DNA from: Monosporascus cannonballus
Lineage: Eukaryota; Ascomycota; Sordariomycetes; Xylariales
Direction of reading: 5' to 3'
Assembly (NCBI GenBank): GCA_004154925.1
Contig: QJNS01000176.1
Location: 1 to 64,000 of the forward strand
Length of the DNA: 64,000 bases
Shown here: positions 50,334-60,048 of the stretch, piece by piece
Position numbering within the stretch: position 1 is the first letter of the stretch
How the letters are laid out: the number at the start of each line of letters is the position of its first letter
The notes under the pieces: generated by a model
Databases searched by the model: none
What the model saw: only the letters and a program-made list of their open reading frames with translations
Told to the model about the DNA's origin: nothing
Made by a program: the position numbers and the translations under genes

Positions 50334-51859
50334 CTTTATAATTATAATAGCGCAAATATTATGTATATTATTTTATTATAAATCGTTTAAAAGTAATTTA
50401 ATAGAAAATTTAATTTAATTATATTTTCGCCTATATAAACAAATATTATTATATCCTAATATTAAAAATATTAAAATATTAAATTTGAAACATTTTATAA
50501 TTATAACGCATTTAATTTAAATTTAATTCATTTAATACTTTATATATATAATATACATATAAATTTAATAAATTAGCTATTTATTCATTAAATTTAATAT
50601 AATTAAATTGAAATTTGGGAAATAAATAACCGTAATGTTTTTAGAATTCTTATAATATAGTAACTTCTGATATTATTATATATCGGGCTTTTTCGATATA
50701 TTTTATATAAAATCATTAATTTAATATTTTTTGGCCGCATAAATTATTATTTATATGTTATAAATATAAAAAATTAAAAATTAACCAAATCCGACACGCC
50801 TTTATATTTAAAACGTAATAATTATAACGTATATAAATAAAGATATAATTAAATATATTTTTATATAAAATTATTTTTGGAAACTTTATGATTAAATATT
50901 ATATATAATACTTATGTTATTATAATTATAAACACGTTTTACTTAATTTAACCTAGATTTAAAAATTTTATACATCGTTAAAAAACTTTTTAAAGCTTTA
51001 TATAAACTTAATTTTCCTTATGTTTTAAATATTTTTATTATTATTTTATTTATAAATTTTTTTAAAAAAAATAAATGTTTTAACATAAACGGTATTAATT
51101 AAGGTCAAAAAATTACAATTTACTATTAGGCCTTTTTAAAAAAGTTTGGTTATTTTTATAAATAGTTTATAAATTAAGTTAGCGTGATATTAAAAGTTAC
51201 TTAGCTACAGCTGCGCCGCAGGCGCAGCTATAACCTCTAAAATAGGGCCTGATTTTAATAAGGCAATGTTCGAAAGGCTCTGAGGCCAGGTGGAAAGCTG
51301 ATAATGCGTAAGATATTCGAACCGTCTGGATGGACCTAGGGTGAGGGAATGGGTACTCGTGGGTGATCTACGAAGACCCATGAGTCCTTATGGATACCCA
51401 TCTACTACCCATTCAAGTTGGCGGATACCTGCGGGTACCCATCAGATTTGCCAAGGACTCATTGCGTACTAATTGAGTTCTTGGCGACAGTCATTTCAAG
51501 ATTATTTTAAAATTATTTTTAAATTTCTTTTTAAAATATTGCCATTAAAATTTTAATAAAATTAATATTACCACCATAAGTTTAATAAAATTATTATTAC
51601 TATTATAATTTTAAAAAGATTATGTATATTTATTTTTTAATATTTTTAAATTAAAACCTTATATTTTAAATATAAGAAGTTACTATATTATAAATTTCTG
51701 TTAATTCTTTCAATATTAATAGTTTATATAAAATATTTATTAATTTAAGTTTTTATTTTCCATGTTAAGCCGATTGCGCTGGAAATTATTGTACGGTACA
51801 ATTTTTTTATTATTTTCTTTCTTAATATAGTGCTGGGTTTTAATAAGTTCTTAGCAAAA

Positions 51860-51992
51860 TGTTATGGCTGCACCATGCCATTACGCCACCAGGGCAAAAG
51901 ATTAGTGGAATGATTGCAATTGTAGCAATCATCCTGGTGCTTACAGCTGTATAAGAGCTAGCCCCACCCGTTACGTTGCTCAGACCGTAACA
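51860..51992. repeat. 133-bp solo LTR in the hAT-like element
   Basis: It runs from TGTTATGGCTGC to ACCGTAACA, flanked on both sides by CAAAA (51855-51859 and 51993-51997). TG/CA ends and 5-bp duplications mark a very small LTR, perhaps of a TRIM element. Orientation is unknown. Confidence 0.7.
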
Positions 51993-52048
51993 CAAAATCC
52001 GCGGGTATCTAATGAGTTCTTGGCAAAACTCAATGAGTTCTTGCGGGT

Positions 52049-53258
52049 TGCCTTATTAAAATCAGGCCCTATTTTAGAGGTTATGGCTGCGCTTACGGTA
52101 CAGCTATAGCTAAATAACTTTTAATACCACTTTAACTTAATTTGTAAAAAACCTACAAAATAACAAAACCTTTAAAATATGGCCTGATAATAAGTTGTAA
52201 TTTTTTAACTTTAATTAATACCGTTTTATAAAAAATTTTAAAATCCAGATTAATTTGGTTATAATGTTAAAAAAATTTAAATAGTATTATTTTTAATCCG
52301 AAAAGTTTTCAAAGTTGTAATAACGTAATTATAATACATAATATATAATTATAAAATTTTTAAAAATGGTTTAATATAAGAAAAATATATTTAATTAAAT
52401 CATTGCCCGTACGCGTTATAATTATCATATAATAAATATAAATTTATTCCGAATTTAATTAATTTTATTTTTTTATAGCCGTAATATAAAAATATTAATC
52501 GGTACGGCTAAATAAAAATTTTAAACGGATATTTTCAATATAAAATATATTAAAAAACCCAATATACAATAATATGACTGGTAATTATATTATTATAATT
52601 ATAAAAACTTTATCGCGGTGTATTTTTTAAATTTTAATTTAAAATATTTCCAAATTTTAATTTATATATTAATTTAAATCTAATATATATATAAAATATT
52701 AAATTTATTGAAATTAAATTCATTACATTATAATTATAGAAATATTTTAGATTTAATTATTTTTTAGTTTTTTTTATAATTACGATATATTAATAAAGAT
52801 TTATACCAATAGAAACATAATTAAATAATTTCTTTATATTAAATTCATTTCAAATAACTTATATTAAAATACTATATACAGTATATATATTATTACAATT
52901 ATAAAAACGTTATAAAGAACAATTTTACCAAATTTTAATTTAATTATATTAATTTTAATTATTATTTTGTAAAAATGTTAGAAATTTCTATATACGTATT
53001 AATTTATGTTTAGCATATATTTAAATTATTAAAAATAGTCGATTTAAATTAATTATATAAATATATTAAACTAAGTATTTTATTTTAAAAAAATGTTAAG
53101 TAAAAATGCTTTTGTATAACTTTAACTTAAGTCTCGTTAGTTCGTTACGGGTTTACGTTATTTGGTCAATTAATTTTAGCGCCTTGGCGTAATATATAAA
53201 AATGTATCAAAAATAAAAAGGAGCCAGCAGACGCCTGAGCTAGCTGAGATAACTCGCA
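52049..53258 (-). repeat. LTR-like repeat R2
   Basis: This is a second, inverted copy of R1, alignable from GCCTTATTAAAATCAGGCCC to CTGAGCTAGCTGAG (plus strand). The copies differ greatly by transitions in the AT-rich middle, and the ends are conserved. Flanks CGGGT and GGTCC do not match, so I see no duplication. Confidence 0.65.
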
Positions 53259-56200
53259 GGTCCTTTTTTCTTTCGCTAAGGACCCATGGGCCACCCATGG
53301 GTCCTTGGCATTACCCGCGGGTACCCGTGGGCCGTGGGTAATTTTCGGTGGGTGGTTCCTCCCTCACCCTAGATGGACCCTAGGTTTCGTATTTGAGCTC
53401 TTCCCGGACTGGTGGGTTGGGGTCGCCGGCGAGCAGCATCGCACGCTGGGGCCAAGCCTTACAATGGAGCAATGGGACTTGCTACTGAAAGGGGCTGGAT
53501 TCAACCGCATTGATTTATGCCTGCGCAACCCGGACTCGCTTCTCACTGATAATAAAAGTGGTTGGCTTGTGGCTTCTGCTCGAGAAGAAAGTTTGGCAGC
53601 TATAACGCCAACCAAGCCGGCATTCCAAGCATTCATTGTCATTGATACTTCTTCTCAACAACAGCGTTCCCTAGCAGAAGATCTGATCCACCCTCTCGAA
53701 GATCTTCTCGGGAGGCAACCTGTTGTCTTGGGCCCAAAAGCTGCTGTTCCTGTCCTAGGACGTATATCGCACCAGATAATCATCTCCTTGCTGACCTACG
53801 ATCCGTCTTATCTGCGAAATCTAGACGGGGACATTTGGCCAACCTTTCAGACCTTAATACGTTCCGCTCGTCATCAACTTTGGGTCTCAGTCGGAGGCCT
53901 CGTGCCGCACCCCGATACTGGAATGCTCGATGGTTTGGCACGGACGTTGCGATCAGAGCACTACAATGTGCATCTAGTTACTTTAACGCTTGAAAGGGGC
54001 AAATCTCCAGCAGAGCAAACGATTCCTTTGATGAAGGTCGTTGAAGAAATGGTAGCGAGTCATGATGGTCAGCAATATGAGTAAGAATGCGTCGAACTAG
54101 AGGGTCTTTTGCACAACCGGCGACTCATCGAAGCAAACTCGTTGAAATCGATAGTAAACATAAAGGTGATACCCTACGAGCTTTCATCTAACATTTTGAG
54201 AAGACAACCCCCTTTCACTGTGTCCACCTCCTCCATAGAGCTGGGAGATATTCCTCATTATATCCAGTCTCCGATGTCAAAAACGCCTCTGCAAAAAGAA
54301 GAATTAATTATCATGGTGAGAGCCGTGATGCTTGACAGCAGGGACGCTGCATTGCTTTCTCAGCAGACCGAGCAGAATAAGCTTGGCTCATTCTGTGCCG
54401 GGTTCGCCACACAAGTTGGCGGTGGATCATCTTTTCGACTAGGTGATCGCGTCTGCTTGAGTCGTCGCGGTTCGTATCGATCACACATACGAATTTCGGC
54501 AAGAGAAGCAATAATTATTCCACCACAAATGTCTTACGCCGAGGCTTGTCTGGAAGTTCCACCGATGTGGGCGGCTTACAAAGCATTGATAGGCATTGCA
54601 CACGTGAAAGCTGGCGACCAGGTCTTGATACATGATGGGATGAGCCCCATCGGGCAAGCTGCTATCAAACTTCTTAGCCACCTGGGTGTCTCGGGATTCT
54701 GGGTCACAGTAGACGAGGAAGAGGACAATACTTGGATCAGCAATGCACTACGCGTTCCCCAGAAGCGCATTCTGCCGAAAGCTTGGTTTCTGAATCGCCC
54801 TATGCTCGTGTCACATTTGAGACGAAGATTCGACCTCGTCTTGCAAACAGACACGGCTCGCTCCGAAAAGCTTTTCTTAGATTCGGTCAGAGACTGGGGT
54901 CGGCATATCATGTTTCGTAAAACGTCGTCCTCAATAGATGAACCTCGGACGGTCCATGGAGCGCCTTCTAACCTTCATTCCTCTACGATTTACCTGGATC
55001 AGTTGTCTACTTCGGACACCTCCATGACACCGAAGGACTTGAAACATATCATGGAGCTGGTTTCAGCATCAGTTGATAAATGCCCTCGAAAACAAGTCAC
55101 GTCGATCTCTGTTTCGGATTTGTCCAGGGCGCTTGACCACTTACACCAACTGAAAAACACAGAGAGACTCCTCGTAGAGTTTGGAAACATGGATGTTGTG
55201 GACGTAAGTTCAGCTAACCGCTACGTACTTCTTAGCTAACATCACATAGGTCTACCTGAATGTGCAACCACCGCGTATATTAGACCCCGACGGGTCATAC
55301 CTAGTAGTCGGTGGTCCAGGTGGCTTAGGTCGAGCTACAGCCCGTTGGCCCGTCAGCCGCGGTGCACGGTTTCTGATCTTGCTCTCGCGCTCTGGTCCTC
55401 GAACTGCGGAGGCCGTTGCCCTCCTCGACGAGCTGCGGTTGAGAACCGTCCACATTGAGGCGCCCCCGTGTGATGTGACACATATGGCCACACTGGAGTC
55501 AGCGTTGACTAGATGCTCTCAGAGAATGCCCCCTATCAAGGGCTGCATTCTAGCTTCGATGGTTCTAAAGGTATAGTGTCCACTCCTTCTGTGGCCGCGT
55601 GCATTGCTTACTGAGAATTTCAGGAGCGGCTTTTCCAGGGGATGACCTTCGATGACTGGAAAGCAGTTATTGAACCAAAGGTTACAGCGACTTGGAACGT
55701 TCATTCCCTTCTTCCCAAAGGGCTTGACTTCTTCATCCTAATGTCTTCGGTCGCCGGAATAGTCGGTAGGGCGTCGCTCTCTGCGTATAACGCCGGCAAT
55801 GTCTATCAAGACGCTTTGGCGCATTACCGAAATATGCTGGGCGAGCGGGCTACATCTCTGGACTTAGGTGGAGTTGCCGACGAGGGATATCTGACGCAGC
55901 ACAGCAATCGTATGGCGGATTTCCAACGCATTGGCCAGGTCGAGATGCTGTATACGAAAGAGATATATGCGATGCTCGATATCCATTGCAATGGTCAATC
56001 TACCTCGATTGATGGTTCAAGGACCTGCCAGCACATCGTCGGTATTCGCCCGCCAGCACATTGGAGCCATATCGAAGAGGTTCCTTTCACCCTAGCACAG
56101 CCATTCTGGGGTCACATGCACCATTTGCCAGGAATTGAGGAGATCGCAGAGGCAAACAACGAGTTTGCCGTTCAAGCAAAACCTCACGATGCAGCGAAAG

Positions 56201-56472
56201 AAATCTCAGCGGCGCAGTCGACAGCCGAGGCCGCCGCGATATCCAGCGAGGCGCTCCTCCTGCGCGTGTCCACGACTCTCGGGATCCCCAAGGAACGATT
56301 AGACCCTGAAACGCCACTGATTTCTTATGGGATTGATTCACTGTCGGCAATGGACTTGCGTAACTGGATCGGGAGGGTGTTCAATATTGATATCCCGATC
56401 TTTGATATTCAAGGAGGGGCGTCCCTAGTCAAGGTGGCGCGGACTATTGCCTTGAAACTAAGGCAGCATTGA

Positions 56473-56640
56473 TCAGATGTAATCTTCGCCGGGGGTAAAC
56501 ACAGCTTTTCACAGGGTCACTTTAGATTAACCACATCTCTCATGCGACTCGTAGAGCCTGGTAGAACCAGGCATCTGCTTAGAAGAATATCTCCAGTTTG
56601 CTTCCTAGCATGTTAAGCATTATCCATTGCATCCGCCGCC
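56473..56640. other. Short spacer between PKS remnant and SQR gene
   Basis: The two genes are convergent, 168 bp apart. No polyadenylation signal or hairpin stands out. Confidence 0.5.
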
Positions 56641-58300
56641 TCATGATAAGCTCGAAGGCTTAGACCACCCCTTCGGCCCGAACCACGTCCCCTTCAAGAA
56701 GCTATTCCAGTAAACGGTGGGCTGTACGCACATATGGGTCAGTCTCCATCCATAACCCCTTAATCGGGTGCGCAAGGAAGGTGAGAAGACTTACGAAGAA
56801 ATCCTTCTTCAGGTGGTAGAAGATGCGCATCGGCTGGTCCTGGCTGCCGAACACGCCGGCGAACGTCTCCTTGGGCATGCCGCCGTACTTGAACTCGCAC
56901 AGCATCAACTCGTTGTGTCCCGTGAGCAGCGGGCAGCTGGCGTAGCCGTCGTACGCGGCCTCGGGCTTCCGGCCCTCCATGGTCGCCAGCAGGTTGTCCA
57001 CGAGCACAGGCGCCTGCGCGGAGATGGCCGCCGCCGTCTTGCTGTTGGGTAGGCTCGAGGCGTCGCCGATCGAGAACACGTTAGCGTACTTGTTGTGCCG
57101 CGTGGTGGCTTTATCCACGTCGACCCATCCCGCCGCATCGGCTGTTGGTTGGTTGAAGTTAGGTATCAGCCAATCGCTCAATTCGAGTGCTAGGGGTTGC
57201 TTGGCTTGGCATTCACCAGGGGGCGGGATAGTGAGCTAGCCTTGCGATTAAAAGGGGGAAGTCAAACTTACCCAGGGGAGACTTCGCTACCCAGTCCCAC
57301 GGCTTCTGCGGCGGAACGACGTGCAGGAAGCCGAATTCCTTCTGGACCTCCTTGCCGTTGTCGGCGAGGTTTTTGAAGGTGGCCACCTTGTTCTTGGCAT
57401 CTACCGCGACGAGGTTGTGCTGAAAGAGACCCTCCACATTGCGCTCCCGACGAAGTCTTTCCAGGGCCTCTGAGTACTTTGGTACGGCAAACATCGCTAA
57501 AGCCGAGTGATTAGCCTAAAACACCCCAAACTGCAGACCTCAAGTTCGGGGTGGACTTACACGCAGCACCCGTAGCGAAAGTGGCGTCGATATCACCCCG
57601 CACACCGTTGCGGTTCCACTGCGACAGGGCCATCCAGAGGATCTTCTGCGGCGCACCGGCGCACTTGATGACGCCGGCGGGTTGCGTGAAGATGGCCTTG
57701 CCCTTCTTGAAGTCCTGAATGTTCCGCCACACCTGCTCCACGGTCTTGTGCGAGTAGATGGAGGAGACCAGGCTCGCCGGGTCGGCCAGCGCCTCCTGAA
57801 GCCCGGAAACGCCGGCGAAGTTGGTCTCAAGACCCGGCGCCACCACCAGGTAGTCGTAGGACACGTTGACGCCCTCGGACGTCTTGACCACGTTGTTCTC
57901 CGGGTCAAACGTCGACACCGTGAGCGGGTAGTGCTTGACGCCCATCGGCACCACGTCGGCAAGCGGTCGCTTCATGCCGTCCAGGGGCTTGAGGCCGGAG
58001 CCCACGAGGGTCCATCCCGGCTGTGAAGTGTCAGTAATGACTCTGGGTGGCGGGTTGGGGGTCTGCGCTAACTTGGTAATGGTGCACCGGCGCCGGGTCC
58101 AATATGGCAACATCGGAGTTCTCGAGCTGCGGCGTCCGCTTTAGCTGGGCAGCGACCGTGATGCCGGCCGTGCCTCCGCCGACGACGACGACGCGGTGGT
58201 GCGCCGGCGCCGGCGTAGAGGTCGCATAGCCCCTCGTCAGTAACGAGGAAACCTTGGACGGGACTCCGGCGAGCGATGAGCGAAGGACGACGCCTGCCAT
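56641..58300 (-). CDS. Sulfide:quinone oxidoreductase, mitochondrial
   Basis: This flavoprotein oxidises H2S and passes electrons to ubiquinone at the inner mitochondrial membrane (SQOR/Hmt2 family). There are five exons: 58300-58073, 58020-57561, 57496-57272, 57141-56795 and 56721-56641. The introns are 52, 64, 130 and 73 bp; three have GTAAGT donors and the first has GTTAGC. Phase is kept and gives 446 aa. An Arg-rich N-terminus (1-36) looks like a mitochondrial presequence. The FAD loop VVVVGGGTAG is at 37-46. HHYQPGWTLVG is at about 73-83. Cys196 (VIKCAGAP) and Cys374 (GYASCPLLTG) sit where the family has its redox-active cysteines. The second FAD motif IGDASSLPNSKTA starts at about 329. 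The tail FKYGGMPKETF...KKDFF...WNSFLKGTWFGPKG is typical. The ATG at 58300 is chosen because it gives the presequence. Confidence 0.93.
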
Positions 58301-60048
58301 TTTCGAAACCGAATACCACTGAACTGCCGAAGTACCTGCAGATGGAGTAAAAGGGGGGACAATGATTGGTTAAGCGGGCGGGCAAAAGTTTGACGGAAAC
58401 CAGACGCCCAATCGGTGGTCACGTGGAATCGCGTCATAATCTGCGGATAGCGCTACCAAGGGCCCACTCTTTTGCTTCCCCCCTTAAGTGATTCTATGTC
58501 TTGTTAGCCTTCATTCTACTTGGAAGACTCAACATTTCCAATGTCATTTATATGCATACATTGGCATATACGGACACCAAAAACGGCCAGGATTTAATTA
58601 ACCACAACTTTCTGACTATCCCTGAGTTGCAGAACACATGAATACTTCACCAATGGCGGCACCCCGTCTCACCATTTGTATAGACGCTACAGCAGTCTAG
58701 GTTAACTTTTGCTTGGTGTATTGGGGGTTTAAACACTCGCCCTTTAAGGAGGCTCAGCTCCGAATGTTTGTGCTACAGGGGGTATCAAGGGGCTTCATAG
58801 CTCAACATAGGATTCCCTAGAATTTAAGAAGGTGTCTGTAATATTCCAAGAGCTTAAGCATGACGGTTGGTCATGCCCCCTTAGGGAAGAATTCTCAAAG
58901 TACTGTAAAATTTTGGCATACTCCACGGTTTTGGTTGAAGAAGACTGTAAATCGGGTTATGATATGAACTTATGGCTCCAGTCCTACATACAACTATAGC
59001 AACTAATCGAGTTCTGCTGTTCACACGTTTTCGAAGACTTTAGAGATCTCTGCTATTGAACCACAGGATCTTGTTGCCGGACATCTGGTCAGTGCCGCTA
59101 ATGCCGAGGTCCACCAAGCGTATCAAGTTATTAATGGTCGATCCGTACTCGCATGGCCAAGCCAACCAAATAACATCAAGCTTTTGCGGAGCTGCCCCCG
59201 ACTCTCCAGTCAACCGGGAGTTGAGTCGATGGTCTGATGGCCTGACGGTGAGTAACAACTGAATAGCAGGTTGCGGCATCCGATTGGCGCGCATAAATAA
59301 GGCCACTAGAATCCCACAGACTCCACATGGCCACTATGACGTAATGAAGTGGATGTCTAGCTACCCCCAGAACCTGATCCCCGGGACCCGTTAAACACTT
59401 GTAGGGATCTCGAATCATGGAACTACAGCGGCTTGAGCCATCATCATCGCCTAGCCATGCATGGTAGGATGTCTAGGGCCTTTGCTAGCAATTAGCTTGA
59501 ATCATGTTGTAGCCAGGTCGAGAAGGAAGTGAAAAATAACAAGTTGAGGCTCTGCTGTCAGCGTTCTGCCAGGGGTGTCTGCTGGGGATCCCTGTTGGAG
59601 AATTGGAGAAATTGGGGAAATTGGGGAAATTGGGGAACATATGCCGGAGATAATTGTCCCCAGATGGCCGATGCTGAGGCTGATTTGCAACATCATCTTT
59701 TCTCACTCTCGATAGTACGAGAAGCGCGCAAGTCATTGATCGATATGGAGCCGTGTCCCCAGTATTCGTACCCGCCAACCCGGATTCTGTGGAGCTCTCC
59801 GTGGGGGAAATCGGCCCTTCGACGAGGAAGAGGAGAGTTGACGCACGAGTCCGTGGTCAGCTGGGGATGCTTCACTCTCTGGTTTAGCCGTATTATTAGG
59901 GGTTTTGTGGGGACGACGATTCGAATAAATAGCGAAGCGATCGCCGGTCTCCATTCCCCATGAATGACTCTAAAGCGAGCAACTGCACAACTGTGCTTCC
60001 AGGCAGCAGTGAGCAAGCCATCACAGAGGGGTTCAGTAGACAGTCACG
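58301..60048. promoter_or_regulatory. Divergent intergenic region between SQR and sugar transporter
   Basis: About 1.75 kb separate two divergent start codons, so both promoters lie here. Open frames at 59040-59420 and 59485-60016 lack intron or domain support. A 9-bp minisatellite lies at 59595-59639. Confidence 0.5.
59595..59639. repeat. Nine-bp minisatellite (TGGGGAAAT)x5
   Basis: Five tandem imperfect 9-bp units of the TGGGGAAAT type lie in the non-coding region. Confidence 0.75.

Larger units (their letters stand above)
34279..51265 (+). repeat. LTR-like repeat R1 (about 1.25 kb), interrupted by copy 4
   Basis: After removing copy 4 (34597-50333 plus one CTTTA), R1 is about 1.25 kb. 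It starts TGAATCACCTCAGCTAGC and ends ...TTTTAATAAGGCA. It matches R2 (52049-53258) in inverted orientation over its whole length. Flanks ATGTC (34274-34278) and ATGTT (51266-51270) look like a 5-bp duplication with one RIP change, and TG...CA ends suggest a solo LTR. No coding is seen. The interior is AT-rich; the last 70 bp are GC-richer. Confidence 0.65.
51337..53371. mobile_element. hAT-like non-autonomous element in the PKS
   Basis: Terminal inverted repeats TAGGGTGAGGGA and TCCCTCACCCTA are flanked by an exact 8-bp duplication GATGGACC (51329-51336 and 53372-53379). Removing the element plus one duplication restores the PKS reading frame codon for codon. Subterminal parts hold many degenerate GGGTACCCGCGGGT / CCATGGGTCC words. 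No transposase is present. Two later insertions lie inside: a 133-bp LTR and repeat R2. The 8-bp duplication fits the hAT superfamily, although other 8-bp families exist. Confidence 0.85.
51265..56472 (+). pseudogene. Truncated HR-PKS pseudogene (MT end-psiKR-ER-KR-ACP)
   Basis: This is the C-terminal half of a highly reducing type I polyketide synthase. The pieces are 51265-51336, 53380-55203, 55250-55570 and 55624-56472, with introns of 46 and 53 bp, about 1,021 codons. Full HR-PKSs usually exceed 2,200 aa. In order: the methyltransferase end (NVRKALRPGGK, then FELFPDWWVG across the hAT insertion), pseudo-KR (GLARTLRSE), ER (about 54200-55200), KR (YLVVGGPGGLGR, SSVAG, AYNAGN: Ser, Tyr and Asn present) and ACP (YGIDSLSAMDL, carrier Ser at about 56337). 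KS, AT and DH are absent. TAA at 54082-54084 stops the frame between pseudo-KR and ER. The ER nucleotide loop (HDGMSPIGQ) is atypical. The neighbours are not biosynthetic genes. Confidence 0.9.

Noticed and set aside
50339..53258. Giant palindrome or foldback transposon
   Set aside because: The arms are R1 and R2, separate insertions of one repeat. R1 lies outside and R2 inside the hAT-like element, and PKS codons lie between them.
53280..53345. Telomere-like or regulatory palindromes (CCCATGGG, CCCGCGGG)
   Set aside because: The same words recur at the other end of the hAT-like element, so they are better explained as its subterminal repeats.
57540..58144. Several open frames overlapping the SQR gene on both strands
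   Set aside because: They are Arg-rich shadows caused by GC-rich codons; the five-exon SQR model explains the region.
59040..60016. Overlapping frames in the SQR-transporter intergenic region
   Set aside because: There are no conserved motifs or credible introns, and one frame runs through the 9-bp minisatellite.
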